Assembly: GCA_036244855.1 (NCBI GenBank)
Contig: BQKZ01006818.1
Coordinates: 4,488-32,593 of the forward strand
Origin: Temnopleurus reevesii
Taxonomy: Eukaryota; Echinodermata; Echinoidea; Temnopleuroida; Temnopleuridae
Direction: 5' to 3'
Length of the DNA stretch: 28,106 bases
Every line of letters begins with the position of its first letter. Positions within the stretch are counted from its first letter, which is position 1. The notes beneath the pieces are model-generated. The model worked only from the letters and a program-made list of their open reading frames with translations. It was not told the origin of the DNA and did not search any database. The translations under genes and the position numbers were made by a program. Below are positions 18,340 to 27,659 of this stretch, piece by piece.

Positions 18340-18810
18340 TGCAATATACAACAAATATAAAAATGAATAAATAAACCTAAACCTTGGATTAAGAAAATTG
18401 CCGACAGACCAGGCTACTTGGTGTTTTTTTTCATAATCCCTTGACACTAACCTGAGCAAAAATTATCTTCATTATAATCCCAATTTTAGTGAATTGAATG
18501 CAGAAATCATATAAAAAGGCAATTACAGTCAAAGAAGTCAAACTACAGCTATCACAGATTGTCAAATACAGGAAATTAATGTCAAATGAACCATAAAACC
18601 CACCTCTGCACGATCAAAAATGCAGTTCTGAAATTGATGAAAATGCATGATGTCTGTTTGAGAAAAAAAAACTGTGGGTGCAAATTGAACTGCTAGTGGA
18701 AATTACAAGATTCACATGAAAATTCTTTCTCCCTGAAGGTAAAAATCTGCAGAGAATATAAGAATTTTCTAAGCAATAAAATACCTACAGGTTAAAAAGC
18801 TAATCAGAGT
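18340..18810. other. Nothing recognised
   Basis: AT-rich sequence without shared repeats or credible frames. Confidence 0.45.
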
Positions 18811-18812
18811 AA

Positions 18813-18962
18813 TGGGGCGTTGCTCAAAATCAACTGCAAATCAACTGCAACTTTGAAGATTGGAACGCGCATTTTCAAGACGCGCATGAAACAATGATTT
18901 TGATTGGCACGTTCCGATCAACTGCAACTTGCGATCAATTGCAACTTTTGAGCAACACCCCC
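18813..18962. mobile_element. About 150-bp MITE, GGGGYGTTGCTCAAAA ends
   Basis: GGGGCGTTGCTCAAAA at 18814 is mirrored by TTTTGAGCAACACCCC ending at 18961 (one mismatch). Inside each end are short ATCAACTGCAAC-type blocks, and GGAACGCGCA / GGCACGTTCC form an inner imperfect palindrome. TAA borders the element on both sides (18810-18812 and 18963-18965), compatible with a 3-bp target duplication. Confidence 0.75.
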
Positions 18963-18965
18963 TAA

Positions 18966-19285
18966 GAGATTTAACCCTCCAGGAAGATGGAAATCTCGCT
19001 AATCAGGAGTGCGGAGCGCCCTCTAAGCAGACAGACATCTTGATGTTCCAATTTTCGTGATAACCGTCAAAGATTAATAGTAGGATATTCACCTGTAATT
19101 TCTATATCACAATACATTCATGTCAAGAAGACATAATCTGTCCGCTGGTATTAAGAATGACATATGCTTGAACACAAAGCGAAATTAAAATTGCGTTGGA
19201 ACAACATTACTTTAATTGGACACAACTTAAAAATGTTACTAATCCAAATAACATCAAAGCTACACTCCAACCTATGGATCTACAT
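18966..19285. other. Nothing recognised
   Basis: A 92-codon frame starting at 19164 is Leu/Ile/Tyr-rich and ends in the T-rich sequence described next. No family is recognised. Confidence 0.4.
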
Positions 19286-19289
19286 TAAC

Positions 19290-19405
19290 GCATATACTAA
19301 ATATCTTTGTATTGCTTTATATATTTTATTCTACATTGTATTGTTTTGTTTTGTTTCTTTATATTATACTATGTTTGTGATTTGTGATTTGTGGAAAATA
19401 AACTT
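19290..19405 (+). repeat. Possible LINE-like 3' end
   Basis: TTGTATTGCTTTATATATTTT, TGTTTTGTTTTGTTTC, two GTGATTTGTG words and then GGAAAATAAACTTGAACC resemble the 3' UTR ends of non-LTR retrotransposons (AATAAA followed by TTGAA). No reverse transcriptase is nearby, so this is a style-based guess. Confidence 0.25.
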
Positions 19406-19409
19406 GAAC

Positions 19410-20500
19410 CTTCATAGGATTCTCAAAGATTACTTTCTCTAATAAAACAAGAAAATCTAATGATTATATTTATGAATTATGGCCTAAATTTCTTTGTTGT
19501 AATCTATGATCTCTCTTTAATGCTTGCACTTTTATTAGATGTAAAATACTGTGATCTATTATTCATGACTTTGATAGAAATGAAACCAAATAAACACAAA
19601 TGAAAAATAATGAGAATTTAATTTCATACATAAATCTTTTATGGGAAATTTTGTTGATGTTCATAAGTCGAACTAAAGCACCTACATTGGGACTCCTGCT
19701 CCCCCATCCCTTCATCATCCATCTCCGAAAGAAATTGTAGGGCTTTTTTTAATGATTACCATCCAAGGTTATACATGCAAGCTTTAATTAAACAGCCCAA
19801 CCATCTCACCCCACATAAGCACACACAGACGCAGAAAAATTAGTATTGATCCGTAGTTTAAAGTCAATATAATTCTACCCCACGTGACATGCACGCATAT
19901 GGGACTACACGCAAGATATATGCATGATGGTATGCGTAATTAGTGGTTATGTTAACGAGCTGGCTAGTTAATAATGATGACTGTATGTGTGTATAATACA
20001 CAATGGACATAATCATCTATTTCTTCTATTGGATTGTAGAGATGAATGGGTAATAATGAGAAATGACAATTGCCGTTTCAATGCACTATTATACTGCATC
20101 AAACAAAATGCATTATGTCAGTACGTGTAGCATTCATAAAGGTAGGCTTATCATCTAATATGAAGATGACAGTATTTCATCAAGTCACGGGGACAATACT
20201 AATCCTTTTTTTTTTTAACTGTAGGGCATCTCCCATTTTTTATTTATCTTTTTTTTTTTGCAATTCAGTAACAATATATAATAAGTTGTTTTGGTTGGGG
20301 GGGGGGGGTTTCAAACAAAGAATATTCTAATGATTTACTATAAGCTCATAATAAACTAATAATTCCCTTATATAACCAACAAAAGTATAAAGATTCGTGT
20401 TTTCTGAGGGTCACACTTTTATTCTATCTCAAGCTTTCTAATATTGCTTTGCAAGTTCTCTCATGTTTTCTTGTGTATTTATTCTGGTTTCATGATTAAT
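19410..20500. other. AT-rich DNA with homopolymers
   Basis: Contains T-runs at 20208-20216 and 20250-20259 and G12 at 20297-20308. Open frames here are short and low in complexity. Confidence 0.45.
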
Positions 20501-20504
20501 GGTT

Positions 20505-20585
20505 GACCAGTATCAAGCACAGTAGAGTATGTAGTGATTGCGCTATATGAATGAACCTATTATTATTATCATTACTATTCATTAT
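20505..20585 (+). repeat. SINE 3' tail with ATT microsatellite
   Basis: GATTGCGCTATATGAATGAACC followed by TATTATTATTATCATTAC is the same tail architecture as at 6800 and 22450, but the upstream body differs. It probably belongs to a related, more diverged SINE. Confidence 0.6.
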
Positions 20586-20589
20586 CAAG

Positions 20590-22170
20590 AATAGCTCCCA
20601 CATTGGTTGGTTATAAATGAACTTCGATAGTAAAATTGCATCAATCCATTTTCAAAACATATTCATTTCCCTTTTGGATTTACACGTAGGCAAATCATAT
20701 GTGATAAGTTATTTCTTTGATCTAGTAAAATATGCCTATAGCCAATGCTTTTAACATCATAACAGTGACACATGCCATTTGCACTTAAAGCCTAAAGTCA
20801 GTATTAATGGGAATAAAAAGTGTGTTGGTGTAATCAATAGAAATATTGATTTTTGTAATCCAAACATCACAGGCACACTGAGTAAGCTGCTAGGCTATAT
20901 TGTTTGAAAGTGTTTTTATTTTTCATATTCATATTATATTCAAAACAAATGATTAACCTTTAAGAGTTTTATTCTACTTCTGTAAGTACACTTTAAAAAA
21001 AAAAAAAAGGTCATACATTTTACTTTAAAAGGTCGTGTATTTCACTTATAATCATCTTCAGAACTTTCAGTTCATTTTTGTTGTATAACATCTCATTAGC
21101 CAATTTCAGTCTTATGGTAAAAGCTTATTATGACAATTATTATTAGTAGTAGTAGTACTTAGTATTTAAATTCTACTTGTATAATCTTTGTGGAATTTCA
21201 ATAAGAAATATTGACATTCTCCTGACCCTTTCCCATGTTTTCCTCCTGATCAAAATAATATTTACTCCTTTTCATAAATCTGGCTTAAATAATTCTAACT
21301 TTGCATTGAAAAAGGCAACACATCCAACACTTGCTCAGTAAATATTCTTGAAAATGATCTAAATGTCAAAGTAGGTATAACTTGCTGCATGATTGGTGCC
21401 AGCCAAATGAACTCCATCCCATATTTTTCCTTTTTTTAGATGATGAATGATAATGGCCCCTGCCTGGTCATAAGACCAAACACTACCATGGCAACCTACA
21501 ATGTCATATCATAGTCTTTGCCATGCAGACTCCACAAAACTCTGGACATATGTTATGTCAGGTTATGTCGATGGCTTTGTGAACTAGCATACTAATGGAG
21601 GAACAGAGCGTGTAGGGAATAAAGTTAATGTTTAATCAATATCAAAGTTGGAAATATATATATTATATTTCCCCTCTTTTAAGTATGAAAAAATGATTTA
21701 GATGTACTATCATTCAAAAGAGATTTGTAAGAAACTTGTAACAAAAATAGCCATGGCTAGCACAGAAAGGGTGATTTCTCACATTTTTGCATTGCTAATT
21801 TATGGATTGTATTGAATTGCTACATCCAAACTGCTCTAAATCTAGGAACGTGATACATACCAATGCATAGAAAATAGGCTCAAAATACTCATTTTATTTC
21901 TTTCAAATCAGGTGTGATGCTAGGTAAATGCTCAGCTTTCTGAAATGTGGAGATACTGCCAAACCGCCACTAAAAGATGACACTATACCTCAATGGGTTT
22001 AGAGCATAATTTGATATCTGAATGAAACAATCATAGCGATGATGATATTGAAACAATTAAGCCCTAGAGAAATAGAACATGCTTCAATAATTTGTCAGTA
22101 TGCCAGTGTTCTTTTGTGTCCATAAAGCAATCCAGTGGCCATATGCGGCTGGCTTGGTAAGGCCATAAGC
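20590..22170. other. AT-rich DNA, nothing recognised
   Basis: Includes an A-run near 20993-21008 and an ATT/AGT microsatellite at 21138-21160. No coding or RNA signal was seen. Confidence 0.45.
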
Positions 22171-22174
22171 AATG

Positions 22175-22650
22175 GGCGATTTACTAATAGATGCAAATTT
22201 CATACATTTTTCATATACAAAGATTGTTCTCGACTATCCATAAGCTTGTCTCTCCCAGGGCGTTAATTTCCTTCAGCAAGAAATTTACCCATAGTGTGCT
22301 GCACTCAACCCAGGTGAGGTGAATGGGTACCTGGCAGGAATATTTATTCCTTGAAACGCCAAGTGCGCTAATGAAGTGGCTGCCGGGCTAAAGCAAGGGT
22401 AATAATGCTGCAATTGTAGAGCGCTTAGAGAATTCTTAGAGTTTAAGCGCTATATAAAAGCCGTTCATTATTCATTATTATTCCCGGGATGGCAACTAGA
22501 GATGCATGCAATCTAAGCCCCTTAACATAAATATTTCCAATAAATCATACCATTGATATCAATTGTAAGACTATGGAAAATCATGTAACAAATATTTGCA
22601 ATCTCTTTTAAGTTCTAATTGCAATATAATTGTTCACTTTACATCTTTCG
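22175..22650 (+). repeat. Repeat family R, copy split by a SINE
   Basis: The left part (TTTACTAATAGATGCAAATTT at 22181, then AAAGATTGTTCT and ATAAGCTTG) matches 23328-23395. After the SINE the match resumes: CCCGGGATGGCAACTAGAGATG and CATGCAATCT against CCCGACATAGGAACAAGTAATG and TATGCAAACT at 23406. This proves the SINE landed inside an older repeat. Beyond about 22560 similarity weakens. Confidence 0.75.
22261..22492 (+). mobile_element. 5'-truncated SINE with target-site duplication
   Basis: It begins within the central domain (24 nt shared exactly with 12305-12328) and runs through TGTGCTGCACTCAACCCAGG, GTGAATGGGTACCTGGCAGG and GCTGCAATTGTAGAGCGC to AAGCGCTATATAAAAGCC and an ATT-rich tail. 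It is flanked by CCCAGGG (22254-22260) and CCCGGGA (22493-22499), a likely 6-7-bp target duplication with one change. The tRNA head is missing, so it carries no Pol III promoter. Confidence 0.85.
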
Positions 22651-22654
22651 GTGA

Positions 22655-22850
22655 CAAGAAATTGAATAAATTTGAATCTATTGAAACTGGCCTATTTGAG
22701 AATGATTTATTAAAATACCTAGTGACATCCAACATTTCCTTGATTTAGCAAATTCAAGAAATGAAAAAGGATTTGGGAGGGATAAAATAGGATATCTGGG
22801 GAATAATTTTGATGGAATTTTATTGAGTAAACATATCTGAGGGTTCACCT
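22655..22850. other. Nothing recognised
   Basis: AT-rich linker between the split repeat and the purine-rich block. Confidence 0.4.
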
Positions 22851-22854
22851 AGCA

Positions 22855-23325
22855 AGTTCAGATTTCAAGACTATACGATGGAAGAAGTGGAGAGAGATGG
22901 GGGAGGAAAGATATGTTCTGTTTGACAACCTTGTCATAAGATAATTTATGGATGATGCTCGCTGGGTCACTTGCTCGTGGAGGAGGCAGAGATAATGTGG
23001 AGAGCTATGGTGAAAGATAGTGAGAGAGTCAAATGGTGAAGGTAGGAATAGAGAAGATGTGAAGAAGACTGATATAGAGTGAAGGAGAGAATGGAAATGG
23101 AAAGACATATAGGGAGGAAGGGAGACAGGTAGAAAGAGCATTGGGATCACTTTTGGCTGATGCTAGCTGGATCACTTACTAATGAAGTAGGAAGGATATA
23201 ATGTGAAGAAGTTCAGTTAGAGATGAAGGAAAGATTGGAGAAAAGAAAGGATGTGGAATGAGAAAGACAGATAAATATAGAGAGAGAATAACAGAACAAG
23301 AAGGAAAGCCAAGAGCAAATAGGCA
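22855..23325 (+). repeat. Purine-rich block with a 205-bp repeat
   Basis: GATGCTCGCTGGGTCACTTGCT at 22954 recurs as GATGCTAGCTGGATCACTTACT at 23159. Each is followed by purine-rich sequence with ATAATGTG and GAGAGA/GGAGG words. The stop-poor minus strand gives a 101-codon frame that I reject. Confidence 0.7.
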
Positions 23326-23327
23326 AG

Positions 23328-23560
23328 TTTACTAATAGATGCAAATTTTATGCATACCTCTAACACAAAGGTTGTTCTTGACAACCCGAAAGCTTGCCCG
23401 AGGCTTGCCCGACATAGGAACAAGTAATGTATGCAAACTGTATTCCAAGTATTGTAGTCTTATTGTTATCAACCGGTCTATGGAATACCGCGTATCTATG
23501 TTAAACGCACATAAATTTGAATATATAAGTAAACCCGCCTATTATGTACTAGTTAGTGAT
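23328..23560 (+). repeat. Repeat family R, uninterrupted copy
   Basis: This is the reference copy for the family: left part as at 22181, right part as at 16622-16800 (inverted). GAGGCTTGCCCGACATAGG here marks where the SINE entered the other copy. A 79-codon frame spans it. Confidence 0.75.
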
Positions 23561-23564
23561 GGAA

Positions 23565-24110
23565 CAAAAGATGGATAAAGGGAGGAATACAGGGAAATTA
23601 ATGGAGAAAACAAGAGAAAGAAGATGGAGGAGAGGCAAAAAAGTACAGAAAGAAAGATGAACTACAAATTGAGAGACTGCAAGAGACAGCTAGACAGACA
23701 GACAAACTATCAAAACAGATATAGAGTAGAATACGCGAGGCATTAACAAAGAAAAGGAAGGAAATGAAACAAAATTACGGAGTAGCATGACAGCTATTTC
23801 ACAGTTTGAAAGCTGTTAGAACTCAATTCTTCAAGAATCCAATATTCAGTAGATGTGGACTTAGTCATGTGTGAAAGTTGGGCACACTGTAATTAGGGCA
23901 CATTTAGATTCTGAATTTGTGCCAAATATATTATTATTTTGTGTCTCAGACAAATCAAAATTAATTAGATTTCTATAATCACATCATGAACACAATGTCC
24001 TATGAACTTGAATCCAAAATTAAAATGCTTACTTTCTTCCTAATCTAAATATAGCTCCAATTTAACACAATCGCAGACGTACGCTAAGAAGTGTGCGTAG
24101 AGGTCTCGTA
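23565..24110. other. Purine-rich then AT-rich linker
   Basis: 23575-23770 is rich in GGAG, AAAGA and GACAGA words. The remainder is AT-rich and featureless. Confidence 0.45.
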
Positions 24111-24119
24111 GCTTGAGTG

Positions 24120-25115
24120 TTTTACGTTTTCAGATCTTGTCTTACTCATTATGAAGTACATTATGATACGAGGGTAGTGCTAATGACTTCAACATATAGC
24201 ATGTATATACATTTTGACCTTGAAATACTCACATTGATCAGAGATGTTAGTGTGTATTATTTATTGATGTGTGTTGGTGTGTATTGTAGATTGTGTACTG
24301 TGCACGTCTTATGTATGGTTTGTTAGTCATTCTGTATGTCTGTCCATTCTCATTATGAAGTACATTATGTTAGTAGGGTAGTGCTAATGACTTCAACATG
24401 TATCACATGTAGATAAAGTTTGGCCTTCAAATGCTCACATTGGATACAAAGTTGTTGAGGCTGTTTGTGTGTATGGTTGATCATGTATTCTATGCATGCC
24501 TTACGTGTGTTTTGTTTGTATATTTGTATGTCTGTCCATTCTCATTAGGAAGTACATTATGTTACTGAGGTAGTGCTAATGACTTCAACATTTCACATGT
24601 ATATACATTTTGACCTTGAAATACTCACATCAGAGATGTTAGTGTGTATTATTTATTGGTGTGTGTTGGTGTGTATTGTAGATTGTGTACTGTACACGTC
24701 TTATGTATGGTTTGTTAGTCATTCTGTATGTCTGTACATTCTCATTATGAGGGCATTATGTTAGAAGGGTAGTGCTAATGACTTCAGCATAGATACCGTT
24801 TGGCCTTCAAATGCTCACATCTATAGGAGATACGAATCTGCTGAGAATGTTTAGATTTTGTGTATCATGGGTGTTTCTGTTCATGAGTGTGTGGTTTGTT
24901 TGTCTATCTGTATGTCTGTCCATTCTTATTATGAAGTACATTATGTTACTAGGGTAGTGCTAATGACTTCAACATATTGCATGTAGATACAGCATGGCCT
25001 TCAAATCTTCACATCAGAGAAATAACATGCTGCCGAGTCCAATTCAAATAGTGTGTAATATGTACTGTCTGCTCTATAATTTTCTGTTCGTTTTGTTTGT
25101 CTTTCTGTCTGTATG
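24120..25115 (+). repeat. Five-copy tandem array with alternating monomer types
   Basis: TAGTGCTAATGACTTCA occurs at 24175, 24379, 24571, 24770 and 24955 (intervals 204, 192, 199, 185). Copies are preceded by CATTMTGAAGTACATTATG-type sequence and end with TGTATGTCTGTCC-type sequence. Copies 1 and 3 share a near-identical stretch of about 100 bp (GAGATGTTAGTGTGTATTAT onward, at 24241 and 24623) that copies 2, 4 and 5 lack. Copies 2 and 4 instead share GGCCTTCAAATGCTCACAT. This is an A-B-A-B-B' arrangement with a two-monomer period near 390 bp. Frames in it are by-products. Confidence 0.9.
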
Positions 25116-25139
25116 TCCATCTAAAGTGTGGAAAAGGTT

Positions 25140-25615
25140 GTTGAAAGAGGGTAGGAGTAATAGAAGGGGCGATTGAATATGATGAGAAGTGTGGCAAGGC
25201 GACCCCAACACAAGCTTTGCTTTTAGGGTCTTCGCCTCCTTGATTTTTACTATGTTGTCTTATATTTCCTATGTTTATTATGTATTTTGAAAAAGGAAAT
25301 AAATGTTCTATTTAAAAAAATGAAAAAGGAAAAGGGTGATGGTGAAAAGATGATGAAAGATAGAGAAAAGGTGCAACCATAAGAGGTGAAAAGGCTAGGA
25401 AGGGGGGCAATGGGTGCGAAATTTAGGGGAACATATAGGAAATGAGACAGACATAATTGTACAAAGAGGGGAGGGGTAATATAAGGGGCGATTGAATATG
25501 GTGAAAAGGTGTTAAAGGTAACAGGAAAAGGGGGATGGTGATAAAGTGATGAAAGATAGAAATAGGGCAAAGAATGCTGAATTTAGAGGAACATGTAGGA
25601 AATGAGACAGACATA
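25140..25615 (+). repeat. Purine-rich direct repeats
   Basis: AAGGGGCGATTGAATATG occurs at 25164 and 25483. GGAAATGAGACAGACATAATT occurs at about 25438 and 25598. GGAAAAGGGTGATGGTG at about 25327 recurs as GGAAAAGGGGGATGGTG at about 25521. Several overlapping periods (160, 194, 319 bp) indicate a scrambled tandem array, interrupted by the element at 25199-25320. Confidence 0.75.
25199..25320 (+). mobile_element. Retroposon-like 3' end inside the array
   Basis: GCGACCCCAACACAAGC to GGGTCTTCGCCT forms a bulged hairpin. It is followed by T-rich sequence, AATAAA at 25298-25303, and an A7 run at 25314-25320, after which array sequence resumes. This is the layout of a 5'-truncated polyadenylated retroposon. 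The source element is unknown. Confidence 0.45.
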
Positions 25616-25619
25616 ATTA

Positions 25620-26440
25620 CAGCCACATGTACACACATACTGACATACATACATACTGACAGTCACAATAACCGAAGACATTACTCACAGCCAATGCATA
25701 ATCTAAACACATCTCTTAACACTATCCGTACACAGAGTCTTTCAACCCAATGCAATGTGATGGAATACACATTTGAACATCCATCCATATCCATTTCTAA
25801 CATAGCACATAACTCGCGTGTTGTATGTGGTGCTTTCTGAACGTCTATCGACATGCCTAAGGGAATGGTACGTTCCATTATCCCTGCCCTATTTTCTACA
25901 CTCCCAGTGAGGGGGTGGAATTCAAAAGTACACGTTGATGAGATTTTTCTGATAAAAGAACTTGAGGAATATACAGCATATACTCATGGTTTGATTACTT
26001 TCATTGGTGAAAATATCCTAATTCAGTAATGTATGATTGGTCGAGAAAAATATTCAGAATATATTCAATTTTTACAAAATGGTATTCAAAGTAAACTAAA
26101 AAAAATAACTACGAACTAAAAACATATGAGGCCATAATTACTCTTAAGAAATCTTAATTTGACTTATCAAATAGACTATTCACGCTATTAAATTTGATAT
26201 CATCTTTATTCTGTAATTATGTATGATTTTTTTCTAGATAGACATTCACAATATTTATTCAATACAAGTGTATTTACAAATATGGCAACACAGGTATATA
26301 AAAATTAATGAATTACTAACTACAAACGTCATTTAAGCCATGTGGCAATATTACTCCTAAGAAATGTTAATCTAAATTATCATACAGACTATTCAAGCTG
26401 GTAATTTTCCTATCATCATTATTACAAACACGAAAAGATG
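25620..26440. other. Nothing recognised apart from a weak duplication
   Basis: ATTACTCTTAAGAAATCTTAAT near 26138 and ATTACTCCTAAGAAATGTTAAT near 26350, with ATAGACTATTCACGC / ACAGACTATTCAAGC after them, show a diverged duplication of about 210 bp. Frames at 25574-25878 on both strands are unrecognised. Confidence 0.5.
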
Positions 26441-26444
26441 CATG

Positions 26445-26850
26445 CTCTATTATTCAATAGGTATTTCAGAGGGCTAAAATATTACATAAAAGTTAGCGCC
26501 CTATCTTATTATTTTTTCTCTACATTTTATTATGATAGCATTTTGTTTTCCTACAAGGGATGGACAAGCATCCGCTGTTTTGTTTCCCCCCTCTCGAATA
26601 AAAAGGGGCCAACTTTTTTAACCCTCTGTAATGCCTATTGAATAACAGAGTCTGTTTCGTGATTGTTATCCTAATATTCTAGTGTAGAAAAAAAAGAGGA
26701 AAAAAGGGCAAACTTTTTTTTAGCCCTCTGCAAGGCCTATTACAGAGGGCTAAAAAAGTTGTCCCTTTTTATTCGTTTTTTCTCTACACTAGCAATATTA
26801 CCATAGCATTTCGTTTCTACAAGGGATGGACAAGCATCCGCTGTAATATT
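26445..26850. repeat. Fold-back cluster of four copies of one element end
   Basis: The module CAGAGGGCTAAAAAAGTTG plus CCCTTTTTATTCG appears as a forward copy at about 26448-26500, reversed at 26599-26650, reversed at 26700-26730 and forward at 26743-26780. TATTCAATAGG before the first is mirrored by CCTATTGAATA after the second. A 28-bp stretch (CTACAAGGGATGGACAAGCA, then TCCGCTGT) is exact at 26551-26578 and 26817-26844. It contains a small hairpin, GGATG-GACAAG-CATCC. The whole reads as inverted copies of one repeat inserted next to each other. Confidence 0.8.
26672..26800. repeat. Large palindrome, 59/58-bp arms, 12-nt loop
   Basis: The arms run 26672-26730 and 26743-26800 around CAAGGCCTATTA. 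The outer (TAATATT, CTAGTGTAGA) and inner (TTTTTTAGCCCTCTG) blocks pair almost perfectly; the A/T-rich middle carries the mismatches. The transcript of either strand would form a long hairpin. Confidence 0.85.
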
Positions 26851-27072
26851 TTTTCCTCCTCTCGATACTCAAGCGGCTTTGACCCTTCTCCCTTCCCTAT
26901 CAAAACCAACCTACATTCCAAACTGTATCTCATTACCGGCGGTGTATATAATAAAACTGGCTTACATCATATTACTACCTCCTATATTACCGACAAATCC
27001 CCCGCTTGCAAGATCCCTTTACTTTGCTCACGCCGTGTTTGCAATTTTCTGCATCGGCGGAGCCTCCTGGAT

Positions 27073-27132
27073 TATTCTGTAGGTTTCAAGCCCATTTTAC
27101 CCGGCGCCGCGTCTATCCACTAGAGCCATGTT
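27073..27132 (-). repeat. tRNA-like head on the minus strand (degenerate SINE start)
   Basis: On the minus strand TGGCTCTAGTGGATAGAC is a good A box. GGCTTGAAACC 36 nt later resembles a B box. The spacing is 8 nt too short for an intact tRNA, so this is a decayed head. The body downstream on the same strand runs toward the fold-back cluster, so the two may be one SINE-like element about 390 bp long. Confidence 0.4.
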
Positions 27133-27134
27133 CA

Positions 27135-27655
27135 GACTCCTATTAAATTGTGCAAAAATCTAAGTAAATTTGCAACAAATCTTATCAATAAATTATTCAT
27201 TATTTCATCAATATTGTTTCAGAGAAAAATACAAATGCGCAAATTGAAATTCTTAAATTTTTGTAAGATTTAAAACAAAAATTCGAGCAGAATTTATTGA
27301 AAATGAGATCTTCATGTCATTTACCAAAAATTTCTCTCTACCAAAGAGCCAGAAATCCTGCTCTGAAAAATGAAGAAAAATTATCCTAAAAATGTATAGA
27401 CAAATGCAGTCAGGCAATTCATCAATATATTTGTTTTTAAACATAGAAAATTGGATGAGCGAATTCCCTTGAAAATTGCAAATTTTGTCAGAAGCTAGAA
27501 ACTGTTTCACTCAAATGGGCTTTTTTTATGAGTTATTGAAATTACAGAATGTCCCCTTACAACATGTAGCTAACGAAGGGTGCATTCAAAATAAGTTGGT
27601 CAATCATATATGACCATTCTGTGACTTTAATTTACACCATTGGGATGGTGCATAG
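27135..27655. other. AT-rich DNA, nothing recognised
   Basis: An 85-codon minus-strand frame (27253-27510) has no recognisable domain or exon signals. Confidence 0.45.
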
Positions 27656-27659
27656 TTGA

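Noticed and set aside
26851..27082. Hydrophobic plus-strand frame ending in a possible donor (AHAVFAIFCIGG region), a candidate membrane-protein exon
   Set aside because: It lies antisense within what looks like a SINE-like element running from the minus-strand tRNA-like head at 27130. The donor coincides with the B-box neighbourhood of that head, so a coding reading is not needed.
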